DNA of 5,958 bases from an uncultured Bacilli bacterium (lineage in GTDB: Bacteria > Bacillota_I > Bacilli_A > RF39 > UBA660). The notes beneath the pieces are model-generated. The model worked only from the letters and a program-made list of their open reading frames with translations. It did no database searches and was not told the origin of the DNA. The translations under genes were made by a program, and so were the position numbers. Each line of letters starts with the position of its first letter. Position 1 is the stretch's first letter. Location: contig CANQZH010000077.1 in NCBI GenBank assembly GCA_947628245.1, positions 1 through 5,958 on the forward strand, given 5' to 3'. Positions 1 through 5,766 of this stretch are shown piece by piece.

Positions 1-1049
1 GGATGCTCTGGTACAAAAATAGTACAACAATCTTGATAAGGTAAAATACTTGTATCATAAGTTTTAATTTTTTTAGCTAAAGCAATTATTTCTAATTTAT
101 CAAAACACGCAACTGGTCTAATAACTGGCATTTTAACAACTTCATTAATAACACTCATACTATCTAAAGTTTGACTAGCAACTTGCCCAATACTTTCCCC
201 ATTAACAATAATTTTACAATGATTTTTATGAGCAATTTTCTCACTTATTCGATACATCATTCTTCTCATAATCGTTATCATATATTCATTAGGAACTTCC
301 TTATAAATAGCCTCTTGTAATTTAGTAAAAGGAATAATATGAACTTTAATATTACCTTGATATTCTCCAATAATATTAGCTAAAGTTAATACTTTATTTT
401 TAGCTTCAATACTAGTATGAGGAGGACTATCAAAATAAATACATTCTACTTTAACTCCCCTTTTCATCGCTAAAAAACCCGCAACTGGACTATCAATTCC
501 ACCTGATAACATTAATAAACCTTTACCTAAAGTCGTAGTAGGATATCCTCCTAAACCTTTAATAGTCTCAAAATAAATATAAGCATTAGTTTTTCTTATT
601 TCAACATTAATATGTAACTCTGGATTAATAACATCAACTCTAACATCTTTAATATTTTTTAAAACAATACCCCCTAATTTTTGATTTATTAAAGGGCTTG
701 TTAAAAAATAACTTTTATCACTTCTTTTAGTCTCTATCTTAAAAGTTTTAAACTCTTTATCCTTTAATAATTCTATTAAAGATTTTTCTAATAAAGTAAA
801 ATCATTTGACTCTAATTCATAACCAATTGCAATTTCATATATCCCAAAAATCTTTTGTAATTTTTCTTTAACAATCATAAAATTATCTTCATTAGTTTTA
901 ACATACATTCTACCCTTATCAAATACTACTTTAACTTCAATATCTTTTAAAGCATCTAAAATATTTTTTTGTAAGGTTTTTAAAAATAAACCAATATTAG
1001 CTTTTTTAGTATTTAATTCTCCATATTTAATTAAAAATAATTTTTCCAC
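1..1049 (-). CDS. thiI: tRNA 4-thiouridine synthase ThiI (3' end cut by window edge)
   Basis: ThiI adenylates U8 of tRNA and transfers sulfur to make 4-thiouridine; in some bacteria it also supplies sulfur for the thiamine thiazole. It is cytosolic. Visible are 349 codons: an N-terminal ferredoxin-like region, a THUMP region at about residues 60-165, then the PP-loop ATPase domain with SGGIDSP at 182-188. Further family signatures are MRRMMYRI (261-268), NGESIGQVASQTL (283-295) and PYQDCCTIFVPEH (337-349). The Bacillus form is about 400 residues without a rhodanese domain, so some 40-50 residues are probably missing beyond base 1; whether a rhodanese domain follows cannot be seen. The start is GTG at 1049, four bases after the dnaI stop; the next in-frame ATG is near codon 48 and would remove conserved sequence. 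The usual partner cysteine desulfurase (NifZ/IscS type) is not in the window. Its position directly behind dnaI implies cotranscription. Confidence 0.96.
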   Translation of the reverse strand, partial: MEKLFLIKYGELNTKKANIGLFLKTLQKNILDALKDIEVKVVFDKGRMYVKTNEDNFMIVKEKLQKIFGIYEIAIGYELESNDFTLLEKSLIELLKDKEFKTFKIETKRSDKSYFLTSPLINQKLGGIVLKNIKDVRVDVINPELHINVEIRKTNAYIYFETIKGLGGYPTTTLGKGLLMLSGGIDSPVAGFLAMKRGVKVECIYFDSPPHTSIEAKNKVLTLANIIGEYQGNIKVHIIPFTKLQEAIYKEVPNEYMITIMRRMMYRISEKIAHKNHCKIIVNGESIGQVASQTLDSMSVINEVVKMPVIRPVACFDKLEIIALAKKIKTYDTSILPYQDCCTIFVPEH

Positions 1050-1050
1050 G

Positions 1051-1062
1051 TCCTCACTTCCT
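1051..1062 (-). promoter_or_regulatory. Ribosome binding site of thiI inside the end of dnaI
   Basis: On the - strand the sequence reads AGGAAGTGAGGAC and then the GTG start. AGGAAG stands 7 bases before GTG; a second GAGG stands only 2 bases before it. The site covers the last codons and TGA stop of dnaI, which supports GTG 1049 as the start and suggests translational coupling. Confidence 0.7.
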
Positions 1063-1932
1063 TTTATTTTCACTAATTAATTCCATTGGTATAGAAAGTT
1101 GTTTAATTCTTTCCATAATTCTTCTAGCCTTTAATTGATCATCAATACTTCCACTAGCTTTAAAATGACTTTCTAATTCTTCTAAAGATAAATTAGAAGT
1201 AAAAAATGTAGTTTTATTTTGATTCATTCTCGTTTGTAAAATGGTTCCTAAAACTTCATCTCTTCCCCAATCGCTTACCTTTTCAGCTCCTATATCATCA
1301 ATACATAAAATATCAACATTTTCATATAAATTAATTTTTTCTTCATATAACTCCCAATCATTTTTTAAAGTTCTTAATAATTCAGGAAAATATACAATCT
1401 CACATCTAACTTGTTTTTGATATTTTAATTCATTTAATAAAGCACTTATTAAAAAAGTCTTCCCACATCCAAAATTACCATATAAATATAATCCTTTAAC
1501 ATTATCTTTAAAAGAAAACTTTTCAAAAAACTCATCTAACCATTTAATAACTTTAGCTCTTTTTTTATCCGAAAAATCAATATCTTTCATTCTAGCCCAA
1601 ACTTGTTCATTTAACTTTTGTTTTTTAATATTCTCTTCTTCATAACGCATTTTTAAATATTTACAAGGTATATAAGTAAAATAAACTTTTTCATTTTCTT
1701 TTTCTGGCATTTTCACATTACCTTTAAAAGCATTTTGACACATTGATAGTCCTTGACAATTCTTACAATGTTCTAATTCTTTAACACAATCTTCTAATTT
1801 AGAAGTTATTTTTACAGCTTCTTTTTTAGTTAATTTTAATTTTTTAACTAATTTAACAAACATTTCATTTTGACAAGCATCATTAAAATTCTTGGTTAAT
1901 TCCTCATTATTTTCCCTAACTGTTAATTTCAT
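1054..1932 (-). CDS. dnaI: Primosomal protein DnaI (helicase loader)
   Basis: DnaI is the AAA+ ATPase that loads the replicative helicase (DnaC in Bacillus naming) onto DNA at the origin and at restarted forks, together with DnaB and DnaD. The 292 residues are close to the roughly 310 of the Bacillus protein. The N-terminal domain carries Cys56, Cys59, Cys65 and Cys90 (CKNCQGLSMC and IPC), matching the zinc-binding helicase-interaction domain of DnaI. The C-terminal AAA+ domain has Walker A GNFGCGKT (152-159), Walker B VDILCIDDIG (206-215), a sensor-1 stretch TTFFTSN (241-247) and an arginine-rich KARRIMERI segment (268-276), where the arginine finger is expected. The ATG is preceded by a perfect AGGAGG. 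The gene lies 9 bases after dnaB and 4 bases before thiI. The stop is TGA. Confidence 0.96.
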   Translation of the reverse strand: MKLTVRENNEELTKNFNDACQNEMFVKLVKKLKLTKKEAVKITSKLEDCVKELEHCKNCQGLSMCQNAFKGNVKMPEKENEKVYFTYIPCKYLKMRYEEENIKKQKLNEQVWARMKDIDFSDKKRAKVIKWLDEFFEKFSFKDNVKGLYLYGNFGCGKTFLISALLNELKYQKQVRCEIVYFPELLRTLKNDWELYEEKINLYENVDILCIDDIGAEKVSDWGRDEVLGTILQTRMNQNKTTFFTSNLSLEELESHFKASGSIDDQLKARRIMERIKQLSIPMELISENKRK

Positions 1933-1937
1933 TTAAA

Positions 1938-1943
1938 CCTCCT
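1938..1943 (-). promoter_or_regulatory. Strong ribosome binding site of dnaI overlapping the dnaB stop
   Basis: AGGAGG on the - strand, 5 bases before the dnaI ATG. Its first two bases are the last two of the dnaB TAG stop codon, so terminating ribosomes cover the dnaI initiation region. This fits coupled, balanced synthesis of the two helicase-loading partners. Confidence 0.8.
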
Positions 1944-3207
1944 AATGATATTTTTCTAAAATATTTTTTAAATCTTCTTCTTCTTCTTTACTCATTTGTT
2001 CTTTCGTTATATTTTCATTAAACCATACAGGCATTACTTCCTCATTTTTAACTAATTTTTTATTATATTTTTTATGTTCTTTTTCAGCAACTTCCATTGC
2101 TTCTTTAGCTGTTTTAATTCCAAGTCTTTTCCATTGTCCCGCGATAGTTTCAATAAAGGCTTGATTTAATTTATTATTATTTTTCTTTAAAACATAATCT
2201 ATTAAAACATTAGTAACTGCTGGCGTTAATCCAATATCAATTAATAATTGTTCTAAAACTCTTAAATCGCGATTAGTAGGATTACCTTGATATTTACTTA
2301 CTAAAAAATCATATGGACTAGTATTTTCAAATACTTCAATAATTTTTCCTCTTTTAGAAGTATCACCACTAGGACTTTTTAAATATGATGGTTGAGTTCG
2401 ATATACTAAAGTTGGTAATTTACCTTGATGATTATATTGATAATATTTTCTTGTTTGTAGTCTTAAAGCTTCTTTATCAATAAAACCTTTTTCATTTAAA
2501 GTCATTCTTAATATTTCAACCATTTTTAAAGTATCAATATCATAAATCAAAGCTAATTGATTAATTAATTCTTTAACTTTTTTATTAAAAGCTTTATCAC
2601 TAACTAATCCTTTAGGTAAAGAAGACATAAGTAAATCAAAATCAACTTGATCTTGCATATTTAAAGGCAATGTATTTCTTCCTATTGCTTCAAAAGTATA
2701 AAACTCAGAACTAGAAGTATAAACTTCATCAAAATTAGATGTTATTTCATTAAAATTTTTTAAATCAAATTTCATAACTTGATACTCTTTTTTTAAAAGA
2801 TCATATTCATAAGAACCAACATTATTATATAAAACAACACTAAAAATAGGATTAGCAAAAAATTCTTTAGCATTTAAAGGACTATATAATTCATAAACAT
2901 AATTATTAGGTTCCCCTTTTTCATAATAAGTTCTAAGTAAACCAATACCTTCTAAAGAAATTCTTGCTTTTTTAATATCTTCTAAACTAGCTTTTAAAAT
3001 AGTCATTAAATGATGATGTGTATATTCCATACTTACAATATTAAAACGTTCTAAATCCCGCCATAAAGTAAGATATAAACTAACAGCTAAACTACCAATA
3101 ATTGGTTCATATAAATTAACTAAATTTTTTCGATCTAATTCACTTAAAATAGTTTTATTAATAACCATATATTTATCAGCTGGTAAAAAAGATATATTCA
3201 TAAGCAT
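1942..3207 (-). CDS. dnaB: Replication initiation and membrane attachment protein DnaB (DnaB/DnaD family)
   Basis: This is the Firmicutes DnaB, not the E. coli helicase: a primosome protein that acts with DnaD and DnaI in loading the replicative helicase and in attaching the origin to the membrane. The 421 residues are somewhat shorter than the roughly 470 of Bacillus subtilis. The N-terminal winged-helix/oligomerisation region is recognisable in SELDRKNLVNLYEPIIGSLA (22-41) followed by SLYLTLW (43-49). The C-terminal DnaD/DnaB-like helical domain begins near SPYDFL (297-302), contains VTNVLIDYV (331-339), and has the family motif of aromatic-x3-I-x3-W as FIETIAGQW (351-359). The tail is charged and acidic (405-418). 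The ATG at 3207 was chosen because AAAGG lies 6 bases upstream; a second ATG two codons later has a less suitable spacing of 12. There is no nrdR directly upstream, unlike in Bacillus. Confidence 0.92.
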   Translation of the reverse strand: MLMNISFLPADKYMVINKTILSELDRKNLVNLYEPIIGSLAVSLYLTLWRDLERFNIVSMEYTHHHLMTILKASLEDIKKARISLEGIGLLRTYYEKGEPNNYVYELYSPLNAKEFFANPIFSVVLYNNVGSYEYDLLKKEYQVMKFDLKNFNEITSNFDEVYTSSSEFYTFEAIGRNTLPLNMQDQVDFDLLMSSLPKGLVSDKAFNKKVKELINQLALIYDIDTLKMVEILRMTLNEKGFIDKEALRLQTRKYYQYNHQGKLPTLVYRTQPSYLKSPSGDTSKRGKIIEVFENTSPYDFLVSKYQGNPTNRDLRVLEQLLIDIGLTPAVTNVLIDYVLKKNNNKLNQAFIETIAGQWKRLGIKTAKEAMEVAEKEHKKYNKKLVKNEEVMPVWFNENITKEQMSKEEEEDLKNILEKYH

Positions 3208-3229
3208 CTAAAACCTTTCATTAAACTGT

Positions 3230-3258
3230 ATTATATAAAATTTTTAAATTTAGTACAA
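3230..3258 (-). promoter_or_regulatory. Probable sigma-A promoter for dnaB-dnaI-thiI
   Basis: The - strand shows TTGTAC (3258-3253), a 17-base spacer and a perfect TATAAT (3235-3230). The expected start lies near 3223, giving a leader of only about 16 bases that holds the AAAGG binding site. The -35 matches the consensus only in TTG, and the AT-rich context makes chance -10 boxes common. The exact 17-base spacing and the location in a 52-base gap between genes support it. Confidence 0.55.
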
Positions 3259-3259
3259 G

Positions 3260-4393
3260 TTAATGTATAAGGTAAGGTTTCTCTTTAGTTCCAAAACCTC
3301 CCATAATTTTAACTTCTCTTTTTAAATAAGCAACTGGATAAATATCAGCTCCACTACTAGTAAAAGTTGCTTCAAAACCATTATCTTTACTATACATAAT
3401 AGCATAAGAATTACTATTAGTAGAAGATGAAGGACTAATCGTCCAAAAAGTATTTTTACCATTTACTAACCAACTATTTTTAGAACAAGAAGCACAACTA
3501 TTAATAAGTAAAAAATCACTTGGATACATTAAACCAATATAAGCATTATAACGATTAGTTCTTTCTACTTCATCAGTACAATATTCTCCCTTTTCACATA
3601 ATTTTTCATTATTACCTAATTCTTTATTATACCAATCAATATTACTTAAACTATTAATTTCTCTATCATTTATACTACCTAAATACCAAGGAGCTTCATA
3701 AAGATATTTTTTTACTTCTTTACTTAAACCATTATTAATAAAACTACAAGAACTTTCTTTATCTTTATTAATAAAACAATTACCACTACTTTGATTATAA
3801 AATAAATTATTTAATAAATCATTAACTTTAGATACACCATATTCATTAATACCATAACCATTATTAATATCATTAGTAGATGTATCCCAAACATATTTAC
3901 CAATCGAATCTTCTCTAATAATTTTAACATAAGATAAACCATCAATATTTATAACTCCTATAATCCGCCATAAAATAGGATCATTCTCGTGATATTGTAA
4001 AACACATTTACGATTTTCATCTAAACAATCACTCATATTATCAAAATCTTTATAATCACTTTCATTAGTTAAAGAAAATCCTCGATAAACAATACTTTGA
4101 TATTTTTCTCCTAAATCTAGATAATTATTTGGACTACTACCAATATATCTTAAATTATTATCTTCACTTTTAATTAAACTTTCACTAGAATTAGCTATAG
4201 AATACATACAATCACTTAATAAACGATGTTTTTCCTTAAAACATTTTTTAATTTCATCACTACTTGGAATTAAAGGACCACCACTAAAAATCCAAAAAGT
4301 ATAGCCCATTTCTAAAAGTAAACAAAGAAAAATAATTAAACTTATAATTAATAAAGTAAAATTTCTTTTTTTTAATTTTCTTTTCTTTTTCAC
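3260..4393 (-). CDS. Membrane-anchored extracellular protein with paired cysteines, lectin-like C-terminal domain suspected
   Basis: The 377-residue product starts with a very basic stretch (residues 2-10), then a hydrophobic helix (about 12-36). This predicts an N-in anchor with the rest outside the cell; there is no lipobox and no C-terminal sorting signal. Outside the helix there are exactly ten cysteines, in five close pairs: 51/62, 123/130, 206/216, 266/272 and 300/303. Recognisable blocks are RYIGSSPNNY (82-91), LWRIIGV (141-147), VKIIREDSIG (156-165), WDTSTNDINNGYGINEY (169-185), GLMYPSDF (287-294), WTISPSSS (317-324), YPVAYLKREVKI (352-363) and GGFGTKEKPYLI (365-376). From memory, this block order is common in surface proteins of uncultured gut Firmicutes, and the W-SP...PV-YL part resembles DUF6273/C-type-lectin-like folds; the exact family is unverified. 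The start is GTG with AGGTGG 6 bases upstream. Function and ligand are unknown. Confidence 0.85.
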   Translation of the reverse strand: MKKKRKLKKRNFTLLIISLIIFLCLLLEMGYTFWIFSGGPLIPSSDEIKKCFKEKHRLLSDCMYSIANSSESLIKSEDNNLRYIGSSPNNYLDLGEKYQSIVYRGFSLTNESDYKDFDNMSDCLDENRKCVLQYHENDPILWRIIGVINIDGLSYVKIIREDSIGKYVWDTSTNDINNGYGINEYGVSKVNDLLNNLFYNQSSGNCFINKDKESSCSFINNGLSKEVKKYLYEAPWYLGSINDREINSLSNIDWYNKELGNNEKLCEKGEYCTDEVERTNRYNAYIGLMYPSDFLLINSCASCSKNSWLVNGKNTFWTISPSSSTNSNSYAIMYSKDNGFEATFTSSGADIYPVAYLKREVKIMGGFGTKEKPYLIH

Positions 4394-4399
4394 TTTATA

Positions 4400-4405
4400 C
4401 CACCT
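4400..4405 (-). promoter_or_regulatory. Ribosome binding site of the surface protein gene
   Basis: AGGTGG on the - strand, 6 bases (TATAAA) before the GTG at 4393. It decides in favour of this GTG: the lysine-rich segment and the hydrophobic helix follow directly, and starting further in would remove the positive charges that orient the helix. Confidence 0.7.
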
Positions 4406-4418
4406 ACTACTATAAAAA

Positions 4419-4447
4419 ATTTTACCACAATCTAACTAAAATGACTA
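4419..4447 (-). promoter_or_regulatory. Probable promoter of the surface protein gene
   Basis: The - strand reads TAGTCA (4447-4442), 17 bases, then TAAAAT (4424-4419), with TGG just before the -10 making an extended -10 (TGGTAAAAT). The -35 matches TTGACA at four of six positions and the -10 matches TATAAT at five of six. The expected start is near 4412, about 18 bases before the GTG. Confidence 0.5.
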
Positions 4448-4475
4448 TTGAATTTTTATTTACTTATGGTATACT
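4448..4475 (+). promoter_or_regulatory. Probable extended -10 promoter of the + strand operon
   Basis: TTGAAT (4448-4453), a 16-base spacer and TATACT (4470-4475), preceded by TGG, giving the extended -10 TGGTATACT. Transcription would start near 4482, leaving a leader of about 18 bases that contains the AAGGGTG binding site (4487-4493) of the first gene. It is the best + strand promoter candidate in the window. Confidence 0.65.
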
Positions 4476-4499
4476 TTTATTAGAATAAGGGTGTAGAAA

Positions 4500-4976
4500 A
4501 TGAATGATAACATTTTAAGAGAAAATATTATGTATTTAAGACAATGGACTAATATTAATCCAGCATTTAATGCTTTATCAGTTGAAGATAAGTTTTTAGT
4601 TTATAAAACAGCTGATAAAGAAGAAAAAGTTGATATTTCTAATTTTTATTTTCCCGAAATGCTTTATAATGAAACATTTAGAAGAAAATTAGAAAAAGAA
4701 TATACAGCTGAAAATTTATTTAGAATTATTGAAGTTTATTGTCAAGCCAAAGAAGCTACTAAAAATGAAGAAAAAGTTTATATTAATTATTTAGAAGTCT
4801 TAGAAAAAGATCAACAACCATTTATTTTAATTCATACTAGTGATGATAAAAAATATCGTTTTGATACTAATGATATTAATCGAATGAAAATGATTTATGA
4901 ACAATTACAACAAACTAAGTCAAAAGTGACTTTAGAAGAATTTGGGGAGGCAATTAAAAATGATCAAAATAAATGA
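4500..4976 (+). CDS. Hypothetical cytosolic protein, unrecognised family
   Basis: I do not recognise this 158-residue protein. It is rich in Lys, Glu, Asp, Asn and Tyr, has no signal peptide or hydrophobic helix, and has one cysteine (81), so it is probably soluble and cytosolic. The pattern suggests a mixed alpha/beta fold: a helical N-terminal half (about 5-90), a strand-like stretch around VYINYLEVLE (93-102) and FILIHTSDDKKYRFDT (108-123), and a charged C-terminal helix (124-156). The ATG has AAGGGTG upstream with GGG ending 8 bases before it, and the gene sits just behind a good promoter. Codon use is like that of its neighbours, so it looks native. The last 17 bases overlap the next gene, implying that the two are made together and may act together. 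Existence as a gene is well supported; function is open. Confidence 0.85.
   Translation: MNDNILRENIMYLRQWTNINPAFNALSVEDKFLVYKTADKEEKVDISNFYFPEMLYNETFRRKLEKEYTAENLFRIIEVYCQAKEATKNEEKVYINYLEVLEKDQQPFILIHTSDDKKYRFDTNDINRMKMIYEQLQQTKSKVTLEEFGEAIKNDQNK
4944..4950 (+). promoter_or_regulatory. Ribosome binding site that fixes the start of the tail-anchored gene
   Basis: GGGGAGG lies 9 bases before the ATG at 4960 and inside the last codons of the upstream gene. A possible TTG start at 4942 overlaps this site and would leave no binding sequence of its own, so the ATG is preferred. Confidence 0.8.
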
Positions 4977-5385
4977 TTATGAAAATTATATTTTAAGATC
5001 TACACCATTAAATGATAGTGAAACAAATGATGTTTTACAATATGAAGAAATGGTTTATCAAGCTAAAGTTTATGAAGATGATATAACTAATGAAGCCGTG
5101 AATAAAGTTAAAGATAGTTATGATGCGACTATTTTAAAAGCGAGCTTATTAGACCCTGAAAATAAAGGACCAAATGTTGACCCAGCCATCCAAAGAAATA
5201 ATCAAATGCAATTAAATTTAGAACAAATTAAACAAACAAGGTCAAATGATAATAATATGGTTTTAACAAGAACTAAAAAAGACCCAATGAGTTTCAGTGC
5301 TGGATTTACTAATGCATCAGTTATTATATTTGTCGTTTTATTAGTTGGTATAATTGCTTCAGTTGTTCTATTAAGTTTATCTTAA
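4960..5385 (+). CDS. Hypothetical tail-anchored membrane protein
   Basis: The family is not recognised. With the ATG at 4960 the product has 141 residues. Residues 1-115 are polar and acidic with helical, glutamine/asparagine-rich stretches (about 72-100). Residues 119-140 form a single strongly hydrophobic helix (SVIIFVVLLVGIIASVVLLS) that ends one residue before the C-terminus. With no N-terminal signal and Lys106-Lys107 just before the helix, a C-tail anchor with the bulk of the protein in the cytosol is the natural prediction. The gene overlaps its upstream neighbour by 17 bases and starts from a strong GGGGAGG within it, so the pair is translationally linked; the soluble partner may bind this membrane protein (inference). 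A reading from TTG at 4942 would add six residues but use up the ribosome binding site. The stop TAA is followed immediately by an in-frame TAG. Confidence 0.85.
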   Translation: MIKINDYENYILRSTPLNDSETNDVLQYEEMVYQAKVYEDDITNEAVNKVKDSYDATILKASLLDPENKGPNVDPAIQRNNQMQLNLEQIKQTRSNDNNMVLTRTKKDPMSFSAGFTNASVIIFVVLLVGIIASVVLLSLS

Positions 5386-5427
5386 TAGTTCTTTTTTTTC
5401 ATCTTTAACATACATTTAATTAGAAAT

Positions 5428-5432
5428 GAGGT
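5428..5432 (+). promoter_or_regulatory. Ribosome binding site of spoVS
   Basis: GAGGT, 6 bases before the ATG at 5439. The start agrees with the conserved N-terminus MEILKVSSKS of the family. The 53-base gap to the upstream gene holds no convincing promoter, so read-through from the 4448 promoter is the simplest supply. Confidence 0.7.
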
Positions 5433-5438
5433 TATAAA

Positions 5439-5699
5439 ATGGAAATATTAAAAGTTTCATCAAAATCAAATCCAAGTAAAGTAGCAGGTGCAATCGCCAA
5501 TATTTATCGTGAAACAAAAAACGTGGAAATTCAAACGATTGGAGCAGGTAGTTTAAATCAAGCTATTAAAGCAATTGCCATAGCTAGAGGTTTCATTGCC
5601 CCATCAGGAGATAATTTAATTGTTATTCCAGCATTTAGTGATATTACTATTGGTGGCGAAAATAAAACAGCAATTAAATTAATTGTAACAAATAAATAG
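5439..5699 (+). CDS. spoVS: Stage V sporulation protein S (SpoVS)
   Basis: SpoVS is a small Alba-like protein thought to bind nucleic acid. In Bacillus subtilis it is needed for spore coat assembly and affects septation, but homologues also occur in bacteria that do not sporulate. The 86 residues equal the usual family length. Almost the whole chain matches: MEILKVSSKS (1-10), VAGAIA (15-20), the signature EIQTIGAGSLNQAIKAIAIA (30-49) followed by RGFIAPSG (50-57), IPAFSDI (63-69) and TAIKLIV (77-83). It is the last gene of the + strand group and ends in a hairpin terminator. The Bacillus neighbours rny and ymdB are absent here; two unknown genes stand upstream instead. The sequence does not show whether this organism makes spores. 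Confidence 0.97.
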   Translation: MEILKVSSKSNPSKVAGAIANIYRETKNVEIQTIGAGSLNQAIKAIAIARGFIAPSGDNLIVIPAFSDITIGGENKTAIKLIVTNK

Positions 5700-5717
5700 C
5701 ACCAAAAGTGCTATTTT
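5694..5717 (+). terminator. Rho-independent terminator of the + strand operon
   Basis: A perfect 9-base-pair stem, AAATAGCAC (5694-5702) with GTGCTATTT (5708-5716), encloses the loop CAAAA; it is followed by TTATTATG and then TTTTT. The spoVS stop TAG (5697-5699) lies within the left arm. The U-tract is interrupted, but the stem is exact and placed right at the gene end. The opposite strand is also T-rich after the stem, so it could stop the converging - strand gene too. Confidence 0.8.
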
Positions 5718-5766
5718 ATTATGCTTTTTCAATAATAAGTAGTATTAATTAGAATACCATTTAACT

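Noticed and set aside
3236..3252. AT-only palindrome (AAATTT/AAAAATTTT) between the surface gene and dnaB as a terminator
   Set aside because: It has no G-C pairs, would form a very weak stem, and is fully explained as the spacer of the promoter-like sequence there.
3260..4393. Prepilin/type IV pilin or LPXTG-anchored adhesin
   Set aside because: The basic N-terminus and long hydrophobic helix recall a pilin, but there is no G-F/T-E type cleavage motif before the helix, and the C-terminus has neither a sorting motif nor a second membrane helix.
4942..4959. TTG start giving a 147-residue version of the tail-anchored protein
   Set aside because: The TTG lies on the GGGGAGG ribosome binding site of the ATG at 4960 and has no suitable binding site of its own.
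5386..5438. Possible separate promoter for spoVS (TTTAAT at 5415-5420)
   Set aside because: The -10 is passable, but at the proper distance upstream there is only a run of T with no TTGACA resemblance. In such AT-rich DNA this is expected by chance.
5700..5766. Small gene or RNA between spoVS and the right-hand - strand gene
   Set aside because: Apart from the terminator hairpin there is only AT-rich sequence with stops in the frames checked and no ribosome binding site.
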